From contig CAJNDS010002828.1 in assembly GCA_905221605.1 (NCBI GenBank), forward strand, positions 129,501 to 193,500: a stretch of 64,000 nt of DNA, given 5' to 3'. Shown one piece after another: positions 1 to 9,613 of this stretch. A program made the position numbers and the translations under genes. The notes below the pieces were generated by a model that searched no databases, was not told the origin of the DNA, and saw nothing but the letters and a program-made list of their open reading frames with translations. The number at the start of each line of letters is the position of its first letter. The stretch's first letter is position 1. This stretch comes from Symbiodinium natans (taxonomy: Eukaryota > Sar > Dinophyceae > Suessiales > Symbiodiniaceae).

Positions 1-2116
1 GCGCGGCATGTCTACAAGTTTGGTTTCTATGCGACCCGGTTTGCGGTTCGTTTCCTGGCTTCAGACTGTGCCTTCACAGTACTCATGGTGCCGAGGGTCG
101 GAAGAGGGGGTCCGGGGTTTGGGGTGGGCGTGGATTGAGGCCAGACGGGTTCCTGCATGTGCGAAGCATCATCTATTCTCACTTCACGTGTGTTGGAGGG
201 TACGGTGTTTCGCTTCTTTTCCCTTCTTTGTTGTTTTTCTTGGGAGAACGGACGAGTGAATGCATGGGGGAGGGCTTGTTGGGGGTGCTGTAGGTGCTTG
301 GGCTGCGAGTGAAGTCGATACTCGTGAGGTGTGGGGGGGGGATTCAAGTTTCTGTGAACTCAATGTGTGTTGTCTTCGAAGTTTTGGTCGGTGTGTTTCA
401 AATGCGTGTCTTCAAGGTTTGGTCGCTTAAGGTTCAATTTTCGTTTCTAAGCTTGTTCACTGTGTATCTCAAAACTGTGTGTCTTCAACTTGAAGTGGAT
501 ACTCATGGTGCCGAGGGTAGAGAGGGGTAGGGGGTTGGGGGGGCAGGGGGGAGTGGGTTGAGGGGAAACCTGGAGCAGTGGCTTGGCCAGGCCTGTGCTC
601 GCTGCCGCTGCGCCCCTCGCGACCGCTCACTTCGCTGCTTGCGTCCAAGCGGCAGCGAAGGCGGAGGCCAGGCGGCTGTACCAGCTGAGGCAGCGGCCCT
701 CGTCGCGTGCGCGATTGTACTTCGCGGTGTGCGCTGCCTCCGCCGCCGTCGTGCCATAGTCGCAACGGTCGCACGGTGGAACGAGAACCTGCCCTGGGCC
801 CAACCTGGACCGCGTAGACCTTCAGGCCGTGCGCGCTGGTGTCCGGCGGGGCCCTTGTTTTCGCCTTGCAAGCGACTCGCGACGCCGATCTGGGACACAC
901 CCGACGCGCTCGGGCCTTGTTTCATGTTGGCGCCGCGCATGCTGTTTGCTTCTTTTTCTGGCGTTCCCGTAGGCGCGGCTCTCTTCATGTGGTGAATGTC
1001 CGTAGCATCACACCATCCGAGTTGACCCTGAACAGCAAGACTAGGTGAACCCCGTGGCCAACCGAGAAGCCGACGACCCCACTGAAGTACACGAGTCTGA
1101 AATCGTGCTGTTTGCGGGCTTGCCGGAACAAGCTCCAACCCTAAACAGACGGACGGGTGCACATAAGTCTGAAAAATGCGTTCCACGAAGGAAGGTGGAA
1201 GGTCTGCAGACCCCGTCCAAAACAGACTCGCAGCCATCTTGCGCTCGCCACGCGCAAGCAACTGGTCAATGTGCTTTCCAAGACAATTTTCGTGCAAAGC
1301 AACCCCTGAAAATGTGTGAGTTTTGACACGAGGCAAAGGCCCCACCAATTGTGTTCGTGATGACGCAGTTATCGTCCTTGGTGGGGACTGCAATGCTGGC
1401 CTGGCGAAGGCGTGAACCTTGGGGTGGCATCGCTTGGTTCAGCCGGCGCCGCTTCTCCCCCCTGGGCATCCAACTCGCGGGGCGACGCGAGCGGCGTCCG
1501 CTAATGGGAGAGACTTTCACTCGGTGCCCAATGGCAAGATTTGTCGACCGACTGATGAAGAGAGACCATTCGTCCTATCCGGGCAGCTGGTTTGTGGGCT
1601 CGGTTACTGAGTTTGCGCTAGGGTTGCTTTGCAGGGCAACTCGCGCACTTTGCTGACCAACACCCTCATCTTGGGTCTCATGTGCTGCACGTGACTTGAG
1701 CTGCGCGGGTGTGCCACATCCAGTTGAATGGGGTGTTCACTCCGGCTGTGCACAAGGTCTGGTAAAGCGGTGGTTGAAGCACGCCCACTTGCTTTTAACT
1801 GGTAGGCCTAATGCAACTTATGCCTCCGTTTTGAACCACGTGGATAGCTTACAGTCATACTCCCAGTGGCAGCCGGTGCCGCGTTTGCACCCCATTGCCT
1901 ATAGCAACAACAATCAGATTCATCATGTGCGTTACTGGGGTCTGGCTCGGTGTGGCCATCATGACTTCGCGGATGGCAGGTCCGCCCGTCATCGCGGAAA
2001 CACCTCTGATGCTTTGGCGCATCTTGTGTTGACTCCCTCGCACACGCATTGGTAGAATGCCCTGCTCATCATCAAACACGCAATCGCTGGCGACAGCAAA
2101 CCTCTGGACGACGCGT
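1..2116. other. Left flank, no intact gene
   Basis: No convincing intact gene is visible. Open frames are short and of skewed composition. G-rich low-complexity stretches occur around 330-345 and 525-560. The only recognisable piece is a LINE remnant on the minus strand (listed separately). Confidence 0.5.
975..1280 (-). pseudogene. LINE ORF2 C-terminal remnant
   Basis: On the minus strand the frame contains a stretch reading RRLLGWPRGSPSLAVQGQLGW, typical of the region after the reverse transcriptase in dinoflagellate non-LTR retrotransposons, where a GWP(R/K)G motif precedes a conserved GELGW-type motif. Upstream in the same frame is a TYVHPSVCLGLELVP stretch that fits the same family. There is no RT catalytic core, so this is a 5'- and 3'-truncated copy. 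The family assignment is by motif memory only. Confidence 0.45.
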
Positions 2117-2253
2117 GGTTTTTGTGCTTGCTCAAAATTGTTTTAACATTTTACCCGCAACTGCATTGGCTTGTGCATTGGCTCATCTTTGGTATATCCA
2201 GCCGCTAAGCTGCTCAAACATGTTTCAATGCATGGCTGTGGTCTTGAAGATCA
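2117..2253 (+). repeat. Split direct repeat A1 (137 bp)
   Basis: Base-for-base identical by eye to 11864-12000. It forms the left end of the YR retrotransposon. Identity stops on the left before GGTTTTTGTGC and on the right after CTTGAAGATCA. Confidence 0.9.
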
Positions 2254-2642
2254 TCATGTTCGCACATTTTGCTTTTAAGCACCTTGTTTGGATGCATTAT
2301 GCTTTAGTTCATTCACATGACAGGAACATGAAGCCTTTTATCACTACTTCCAAAACCATGTCTTTGACTAGTGGCTTTCTTGTAGTGTCTGTAGGGGCGG
2401 GGTAGCTTGCAGTTCCCTCGTCCGAGGAAGGCACAAATTCGCCCACAGGGGCGTGCATGGAAGGCATTTTTCCTTCTTTGAATCGATTGCAGCCTACTCT
2501 ACAAACAAAAGAAATTTTCAGAGTGGCTTGGCGTAAACTTGAATAGAGGATTCCTGTAGTACTCGAGGCTGAACTTCCGACTGTGCAAGGTCAACTAGGA
2601 GAAACATTCTTGTAGTTTCAGATTCTGATTTGTGCTTGCTCC

Positions 2643-5105
2643 ATGGCTAGTGTCTCTTCAGATGCTCCGGCAACGAAGCTTGGGGAGGCTGAGCAGTCGG
2701 CTGGGTTACCGGTTTGCAGAGTTCAGAGGTTTCGCAGGGCTTCCGTTTCTGAGTCGCTGGATTCCCCTGTAGGGGCTGTGCGTCCGTGTTTGGGATCTTG
2801 TGACAGTTCTACGGAACCTGCCAACGCTCCGACGTCTGCTCATTTGCCTCCGTCTCCAGAGATGACAAGCGCTTCAGTCGATGTTGCTACTTCAAGTGAA
2901 GCACTTGTGAAAGCTCCTCTTCCGGTTCTGTCGCAATATGCTTCTGGTCGGCACGTGGGGTCGCCGTCACAGCCTCTTTTGCCTCTCAAGCCCAAAGCTG
3001 CTGGATTTTCCCCTGGCTCTCGCAGACCATATCCAGGCTTTACCTGTGGAGCCTTGCGACCTCCGATCTTCAGTCGGCCGCCTGCTTTTCGACTTGCAGA
3101 CCAGACATATGGCATGCTGCGACCGGACACTCGTCTGATGAATCGTTGGTCTCCGTTGGCATCTGGCCGTGTTGGGTTAAGAGCTTCTCCCTTTAACTCT
3201 CGGGATGCTGTTAGGCCTTTTGGTTTAGAGGGTCCTCTGCAACGCCCTTGTTTTCAGCCTCGGTCGTCTCGACCACCCCGGCCACAAGCTCCCCTTGCTC
3301 GTCCTCCCGTGCCGGGCAATGAGTTTGAGTTGAGTTACCGACCTGCTGTACGCTGTTCGGAATCTGCGGCTATCTCTTCCACGGAGCCTTGTGGGGCTCC
3401 CGAGGTAGCGTGTCCGAAAGATGCTGTTGGCGCCTGCAAGCGGGCTTCAGGTGCTGCCCACGAACCGAGACCGCCTCACCTTCGACGTGGAACGGATAGG
3501 GTTGCCTGCGAAACTCAGGAAAACTTGCATAGCCAAAGGTGGGATAAGGTCTTTGCTTTGTGGGATAATCTAAGATCGTGCTTGCTTCCGCTTTCCACTT
3601 TGCTTCGCGATCTGATGTCCTCGGTTAATAGGAATATCATGGAGCGTGCTTTGCTACAGCGTGTGGCCGATACGACAGCCTTACGGTACATTTCTTCTGG
3701 CATATCCTTTTTCCGTGCTTGTCAAGACCTCCAAATTGAGGTTGCTTCTTGCACTGCCCCGCAATTGGTTGATGCTTTGTATTCACTCCAGGCTGATCGT
3801 GATTGTTCTATCCATGTATCCAACTCGCTCAAAGCTGTACGTTGGATGTGTAAGCTCTTTGAGGTGCCATTGCCGGCCCATTCTCCGCTTACCAAGGTTC
3901 TGGAAGTTGGCAGAGACCATCAACGGCGTGAAGCCTTACCATTGCCGGGAGCGTTTATCGCATTCCTTGAACGTCGGGTTCTGCAGCTAGACCTGCCGAT
4001 CTGGTCCAGGGCATTTGCGGGTTCCTTGTTGGTGTGCGTAATGAGCAGTTTGCGATTTGCGGATTCGCAACATGTAAAATGGTCTTCTTTATCGCTTGCT
4101 GGTTGTGTGTTGCGAGGACTTTCTTATCGGACACAATCTTGCTCCTCCGGCATGCCCTTCGGGGTTCTGGGGTCTGGTTTGCTCTCGAACGTAGATGATT
4201 GCGGATGCTCCTGGATACACCATTATTTGTCCTTGCTTGGCAGCGTTTGGGACCTGTTCCCTGAAGCGGTTCCGGATGTGCTTTTCTTTCAGTATGATGA
4301 GCAGTCGTTCACGCCCATGTCTTACTGCCAGACCTTGGCACATCTGCGCCAGTTACTGCAGTTATTCGCGCCACACATGGATGTGTCGTCATACACTCTT
4401 CATTCCTTGAAAGTTACAGCCCTGTCAGCCATGTCGCAGCTGGATGTCCCCGAGTTGCAGCGGAGGCTGCAGGGACACCACCGTGATGGCAGCATGCAGC
4501 TGTATGCCCGGGACGACTTGCATGCTGCCCTGCGGGCGCAGCGGTTTCTGTTGCAAGCGTTGGCGCGGGGGTTTGTTCCCGTGACGCCTCAGGCACGCGG
4601 AGCTCAGCAGCCGCTGCCAGCTCTACCGCTCGACCTTCGACCGGCTGATGCATGTTCTGTGGCTCCTCATGCACGCTTTGGCTATTACGATGACTACATG
4701 TTTGCGGCCCCGGATCAGATTCAGCCTCCGGCAGACCATGCTGATCACAGTTTGACTGCGTCGCCCGATCCCTTCCCTGGGGAAGACATTCCGTCAGCAC
4801 CGCTCCCGAGCGGTGCGTCCACACTGAGACCAGAGGTCATCACTTTTGAGGATTCTGATGGTGAATCTGTGTCAGGACAGGATCCTGAGGTGCCACTCGG
4901 CGACATTGGTGAATGGTTCTGGGTCAAGGCAGCGTCTGGCATCTTGCATGTCGCCTCCTCGACAATGGCAAAGGAAACTGAAAACCCCCGTGTGCGCACT
5001 GCTTGTGGTTGCTTGCTGCCTCGCTCGCAAATTTGTTTGGAGCCAAGCCCTGGGACTCGGTTGTGTCTGCGTGGTGGCTGTCGAATCGCCATGGTCCATG
5101 CTTAA
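2643..5105 (+). CDS. Tyrosine recombinase of the YR retrotransposon
   Basis: An 820-residue ORF starting at ATG 2643. The first ~290 residues are Ser/Pro/Arg-rich and probably disordered. From about residue 300 it follows the phage-integrase-like pattern: an N-terminal helical core-binding region (roughly 310-420), then a catalytic domain with LRFADSQ (Arg about 471), HSLKVT (His about 586, with Lys where Arg is usual), LQGHH (about 612) and a Tyr in QLYARDD (about 620). It would insert the circular cDNA of the element by site-specific recombination in the nucleus. It is the only undamaged gene of the element. It lies 5' of Gag, whereas in Ngaro and DIRS1 the recombinase is usually last. The C-terminal ~200 residues are acidic and unassigned. 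Confidence 0.8.
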   Translation: MASVSSDAPATKLGEAEQSAGLPVCRVQRFRRASVSESLDSPVGAVRPCLGSCDSSTEPANAPTSAHLPPSPEMTSASVDVATSSEALVKAPLPVLSQYASGRHVGSPSQPLLPLKPKAAGFSPGSRRPYPGFTCGALRPPIFSRPPAFRLADQTYGMLRPDTRLMNRWSPLASGRVGLRASPFNSRDAVRPFGLEGPLQRPCFQPRSSRPPRPQAPLARPPVPGNEFELSYRPAVRCSESAAISSTEPCGAPEVACPKDAVGACKRASGAAHEPRPPHLRRGTDRVACETQENLHSQRWDKVFALWDNLRSCLLPLSTLLRDLMSSVNRNIMERALLQRVADTTALRYISSGISFFRACQDLQIEVASCTAPQLVDALYSLQADRDCSIHVSNSLKAVRWMCKLFEVPLPAHSPLTKVLEVGRDHQRREALPLPGAFIAFLERRVLQLDLPIWSRAFAGSLLVCVMSSLRFADSQHVKWSSLSLAGCVLRGLSYRTQSCSSGMPFGVLGSGLLSNVDDCGCSWIHHYLSLLGSVWDLFPEAVPDVLFFQYDEQSFTPMSYCQTLAHLRQLLQLFAPHMDVSSYTLHSLKVTALSAMSQLDVPELQRRLQGHHRDGSMQLYARDDLHAALRAQRFLLQALARGFVPVTPQARGAQQPLPALPLDLRPADACSVAPHARFGYYDDYMFAAPDQIQPPADHADHSLTASPDPFPGEDIPSAPLPSGASTLRPEVITFEDSDGESVSGQDPEVPLGDIGEWFWVKAASGILHVASSTMAKETENPRVRTACGCLLPRSQICLEPSPGTRLCLRGGCRIAMVHA

Positions 5106-5210
5106 CCATGGCCTTACAGCGCCCTTTTGCCTAGCTGCGTCGTGGCTTTCGAACCGCCAGAGTCCAGGCTTAATCACGCCTTACAGAGCCCCTTTTTCCC
5201 AGGTGCGTCG
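5078..5210 (+). repeat. Diverged tandem duplication, about 66 bp x 2
   Basis: Two adjacent related units, both running from a TCGAA-CGCCA start through CTTACAG and ending at GCGTCG. They differ at many positions, so this is an old duplication at the end of the recombinase ORF and just after it. Confidence 0.5.
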
Positions 5211-5985
5211 CTCATGGTGTTGCACTTGTGTTTTCTTTCAAAAAAAAAAGAGAGAAGAAAAAGGATGAAGAATGAAACAAGAGTCTCTTTCGAGATGTGG
5301 CTTTTTCTGGACAGGAGTCAGAGGCCGGTCAGGCTCTGCGGTTCGAAAGGGTGCCGGTCTGGGCCCTGTTCTTAAAACCTGAAGCTTTCTTTCGGAGCCA
5401 TGTCAGATGCCGGTCAGGATCTGTATGCTTGGGCTTTGTCCCTGGCTGATGTTCTTGAGGCAGATGCCACTGCGGGTCTGCGTGAGGGCGTGGTGCCCTG
5501 TGTGTTTCTTTGTCACACATCAAAGGTATGACGGTCCGATGTCTCCTCATGTGCAGTTGGAAAGGAGGACTAGTCGACTGCCGTAAGCCTGGAGTTGAGA
5601 GAAAGAGCCTCTGGCTACTTATGGTTGGCAGGCGGTGAAATGAATTCATCTTGTCGCTGACAGGGAAAGTGAGTGCAACGTGAGCTTCCCCCCCCCTTTG
5701 CACTGCATGAAGTGAAGTTTGCTTGAAGGTGAGCAGCTCAAGATAGGTAGGCGCTACATGCATGATCATGTCCTTTTCTTTATGAGAACATGTGGTATCT
5801 CGTAGCCTGTGCAGCTTTGTCTTACATGTTTGGAATCGCTAGCTTGCAATTTGTAATGGAGTGGCTTTTGGGGGGATTAGGGGGCCATTTCTTTGAGTGC
5901 ATCCGTCTGTACGGGAAGCTGTAGGACGAGTTGTGCGTCTTTTGTAATACCTGTTTTTGCCTTGTGCTGCCTCCAAGTTGCGATC
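5106..5985. other. Spacer between recombinase and Gag
   Basis: About 880 bases without a convincing gene. It holds the second unit of the 66-bp duplication, an A-rich tract near 5240-5270 and short frames only. It could be an internal leader or promoter of the Gag-Pol transcript; nothing in the sequence decides this. Confidence 0.4.
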
Positions 5986-7520
5986 ATGGATGACCCTGTA
6001 GAGTCATGGGAGTTCCCCTTGGAACCCTACCTTGAGTTAGGGGGCTTTGGCCAAGGCAGCGATGCTGCTGATAACGCCTGGCCCTCCCGGTCCTTGGCCT
6101 CGCAGAAGGGTGCTGAGCCCCAAGACATGTCGTCTTTGCTTGCCAAGTTCCAGATACCGGTTGAGTTGCACAAGGAGTTGTCTGCGTTCAGCCCAAGTGA
6201 GTTCGGTATGGTGGCTACTTCCTTGACGGCTTTGGACGATTTTCTGAATGATCTGCCCTACGCTGTTGATGGCAATCTGGCTTTGACCAAGGCCCGAATT
6301 CGTCTTTTGTGGAAGCACTGCCAGCCGGACCCTGTGACCTCTTCTCCGGCAACTGCGCCTGTCGCTCCGGCCTCTTCTGCGACTGCAGCGGATTCGGACT
6401 GGACTCATGTCTTTCCGAAAAAGCTATCGGTGGAGCAGGTGCGTTTGATGAAGGCTCGTTTTGTCACTCGATATCCGTCCGAGCCTTTGGCGCCTGATAC
6501 GATGCCAGGGCCCAGACTACTGGCAGTTGTTGCCAAGCAGCTGTCCGAGAAGTCATGGAGGCATGTGCCTTGGAAAATTAGGCTTAGTGAAGAGCAATAC
6601 GAGCAACGAATGGCCGAGCGACCGCATAAGGTGCCTAAACTTGAGCTCATTGCCGTTGATGACCAACCTCAAAGGGATTTGTCTCAGGCTCACATGTCCA
6701 AGTCGGTCATGTCGGAGGTTCTTGAACTGCACAGTACGGCGATCGCTCTCTGTGGAGGGGCACACCTTCACACCTTGCGTGATCTGAATCGCAGGTTCTT
6801 GGCCCGGGCATTTGAACGCTACTCCAGTGAGTCTGGGCTTCGTGCACCGTCCTGGCAGGAATCCTTGATTGCAGATCAGAAGCTGTGGACGAGTGTTGCT
6901 ACCCTCATGAATGATGACGGGTGGACCATGGAAGCTGCCTTGAGGGAGGTCGTGGTCGTGCGCAATGAGGTAGCTACACTGCTCATGCCGCGCCCTTTTG
7001 TCCCCAAGATCCCCTTGGTGGGGAATGGCTTGTGTATAAAGGAAAGGGGAAGGAAAAGGGAAGAGGCAAGTACCGCGATGAGAAGGGTGCTGGCAGGGGT
7101 GGCGGCAAGCCTGGTGTGCGCGTGGGCACGTTTTATAGAAAGGATGGGGTCAAGAAGCTGCTCTGTCATGATTACAGCCGGTCTGGTCAGTGTGCCAAGG
7201 GATCTGCCTGCAAGTTTGAGCATCTGTGTGGTGTCTGGATGCCGGATGGGTCCATGTGCCTCCAGCCCCATCCTCCTTCCCAGCATAAGCGCACGCCACA
7301 TTAGGGATCCGGGAGCGCGCCTTTTGAGCCAGACCTGGAAGGGGGTGAGGTTGATGCGCTATCTCTCCAATCTTGTTCTGGGACGTCGTCTGCTGGGCTG
7401 CGTGATCCCTTGCTTGACCTGAATGCAGATGACAAAGTTTTGGGTGGTGTTTCGGGGGACTTGTCCTCCAGACGTCAGAATGCAGCCGGGTGCATTCGAC
7501 CCAATCTCGGGAGGCTGTGA
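5986..7520 (+). pseudogene. Gag-like protein with CCCH zinc finger, frameshifted
   Basis: The likely start is ATG 5986 (MDDPVESWEF). The first ~345 codons read coherently as a helical, unrecognised capsid-like region with a Pro/Ala linker near residues 115-130. At about 7025 the sensible reading moves to the -1 frame and becomes a Lys/Gly-rich basic stretch, then a CCCH finger (LCHDYSRSGQC...CKFEH, about 7160-7220), a nucleocapsid-type RNA-binding module. That frame meets TAG at 7302 and then continues coherently to a stop at 7518-7520. Role: RNA packaging in the retrotransposon particle. The frameshift and stop suggest decay, although a programmed -1 shift at 7025 cannot be excluded. Confidence 0.6.
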
Positions 7521-9613
7521 GCGCAGTCGGTGCATCTCCGTTTGACTCCAGCCTTAGTGTGGAAGAGTTGGCGGCAGCCATATCTGAGCCCTCAGCTCAG
7601 GATCTCCTTGCGTTAGTGAATCGATTGCCATCGGAGGATATTCCGCAGCTGGCCTTCTCGCCGGGAAGCCATTCTTGGCAATCTGGTTCGTGGGCGCATT
7701 CAGGCCGAGCTGGACTTCGAACTAATGCCAGGGTTTACCCTAAGTTTACCTCCCTAGTGTGTAGGTTCATCAATGCCCTTTTTCCCTGGTTTAACTATCA
7801 AGCCTTTGCTTTCTTTCAAAATGTGGCTGCTCCGCCACATATTGACCCAAATCACGCAAAAGGTTCTTTTTCTGCACTTGTACCGCTGTGCAAATTTGAG
7901 GATGGAGAGGTCTATGTGCACTCTGACCCTCCTGTGTCTCTGCCGGTTTCGCAGGGACCTTGCCTTTTGGATCCGTCAATTTTGCATCAGGTCCAGCCTT
8001 GGACAGGTCATCGTGCGGTGCTGGCGGTGTATTCCCCAGCTGGCTTCGAGTTTTTGCAGCCTGCGGACCAGGCCCGTTTGCTTTCCTTGGGGTTCAAGCC
8101 ACCTGGAGTTTCTTCGAGCAAGCTTGTCATGGGCCCAGTTTTAGGTTCTTCTGGTAATCTGGACGCTTCGGCAAAGGTATCTTTGCCTCCATCTCCTTCT
8201 GTGCGGCCCGCTGATACGCCGGTGCTCTCGACAGACGTGTCCGACGAGGATTCCAAACCTGTTGACTGCATTGCGCCTGCGCTGCCGAGAGGATCCAGTG
8301 CCTTTTGTCAACTCAGGCCAGGTCGTTTGTTCCTGGACCTTTGCGCAGGGGCGAGGGCCCCGCTGTCCTCGGCTCTTCGGAATCGCGGGGTTGTGTGTCT
8401 GCCCATAGATAGTCTCATTTCGCAAACCCAGGATCTGCTCTGCGATGCTTGTTTTGAAGACCTTCTCAGGTTGGCTTTTAGTGGGGCTGTCGCACTGGGG
8501 CATGCGTCTCCTCCGTCTTGTGAGTACACAGGGGGTCGCCCGCGTTGTCGCTCGTCTGAGCATATTCGAGGGTTTCCGGACAATACGCCAGAATTGCAGT
8601 TGAAGGCAGACACGAGTCGAGCTATCCTGCTACGATGTGTGCAGATCCTGCGTGCAGTTTTTGTGACTGGTGGTCACGTGACCTTTGAACAGCCTCGCAA
8701 CAGTCTTGCCTGGCAAGAAGACTTCGTTCCGCCCTTTTTGCAGGAGGTCGAGGCCGACCTTGTGGTCATTGCTGGCTGCAAATTTGGAATGCAGGCCTAC
8801 AAGCATTGGCTGTTTGCTTCGACGGTGCGGCCTCTTCAGCAGCTTCAGGGTGAATGCCCCCATGAGCGCGATGCGCATCCCTCGCTTGGCAATGTCCGAG
8901 ATGGGCAGCGGTTGCAGGAAACGGCTATGTTTCCGTCCGAGCTGGCTGATCAGTGTGCTGAAATCTGTTTGGATTTGTTTGAGGTGGGAGCGACTCCGGA
9001 GCACCCCCAGTTTCTGAATTTGCCTGCTGCTTTGAAACTCTTGCCTGCAAGGCCACGTCATGATTTCCTTCGTGCTTCCCAAGATGGGGCTGGCATCTAT
9101 AGTGTGCCGGACTGGAGTACTCCTCAAGATGGTTTCACAGATGACTTCCGCGAACTCCGTCATGACTTGTTTGCTTTTTTCCAGGAGTCGGACCTGATTC
9201 CGCGCTTGCGGGCTCATGTGGCCCAACAGAAAGATGAGCCGTTGCTAAGTTCTGTTGAGGTCGAGCGTGTGCGCCGCACTTGGGAGGCCTGGTTTCGCAA
9301 GCAAGGGTTGCAAGTGCCCATTGATTGGTCTATACTATACCACCTGGACAGCCCTACTGCCTCGAGGCGTTGCACCAGTTGTCCATGGTTACAAAGGATC
9401 GTGACAAATCGCTTTGGGAAAATCTTAAGAAAGGAGTTCCTCTTGGAATCTCGGGTGATATTCCGCCTAGCAATTGTTTCTTGCCGGTTCAGGGTGATTG
9501 GGATGAACGGGATATCGAGCTTCAAGTGTGCAGTGGAAACTGGCCGGGAGCCACGCAGGCCCCCGAGCTCCTGGAATCCCTCATTCAGGATGAGCTTGAC
9601 GCGGGGTATTTGA
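7490..9613 (+). CDS. 2OG-Fe(II) oxygenase-like + DNA methyltransferase-like ORF
   Basis: The frame is meaningful from about 7490 to 9330; the last ~90 codons are read-through in the wrong frame. Residues about 85-190 resemble a 2-oxoglutarate/Fe(II) dioxygenase: an H-x-D (PHIDPNH, about 115), a VPL-F-DGEV strand, and a distal ILHQVQPWTGHR (about 165-176) giving the second metal His and an Arg. Residues about 275-480 resemble an AdoMet methyltransferase: FLDLCAGARAP (about 280, motif I), ASPPSC (about 338, catalytic-loop position) and FEQPRNSLAW (about 400). Methyltransferases are known cargo of DIRS-type and some dinoflagellate retroelements; the oxygenase-like partner is unusual. No ATG lies near the start, so it was probably expressed as a Gag fusion. 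Activity cannot be judged. Confidence 0.6.
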   Translation: MHSTQSREAVSAVGASPFDSSLSVEELAAAISEPSAQDLLALVNRLPSEDIPQLAFSPGSHSWQSGSWAHSGRAGLRTNARVYPKFTSLVCRFINALFPWFNYQAFAFFQNVAAPPHIDPNHAKGSFSALVPLCKFEDGEVYVHSDPPVSLPVSQGPCLLDPSILHQVQPWTGHRAVLAVYSPAGFEFLQPADQARLLSLGFKPPGVSSSKLVMGPVLGSSGNLDASAKVSLPPSPSVRPADTPVLSTDVSDEDSKPVDCIAPALPRGSSAFCQLRPGRLFLDLCAGARAPLSSALRNRGVVCLPIDSLISQTQDLLCDACFEDLLRLAFSGAVALGHASPPSCEYTGGRPRCRSSEHIRGFPDNTPELQLKADTSRAILLRCVQILRAVFVTGGHVTFEQPRNSLAWQEDFVPPFLQEVEADLVVIAGCKFGMQAYKHWLFASTVRPLQQLQGECPHERDAHPSLGNVRDGQRLQETAMFPSELADQCAEICLDLFEVGATPEHPQFLNLPAALKLLPARPRHDFLRASQDGAGIYSVPDWSTPQDGFTDDFRELRHDLFAFFQESDLIPRLRAHVAQQKDEPLLSSVEVERVRRTWEAWFRKQGLQVPIDWSILYHLDSPTASRRCTSCPWLQRIVTNRFGKILRKEFLLESRVIFRLAIVSCRFRVIGMNGISSFKCAVETGREPRRPPSSWNPSFRMSLTRGI

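Noticed and set aside
503-1393. Full minus-strand frame as one protein
   Set aside because: Only about 975-1280 reads like LINE protein; the rest is Arg/Pro-rich read-through.
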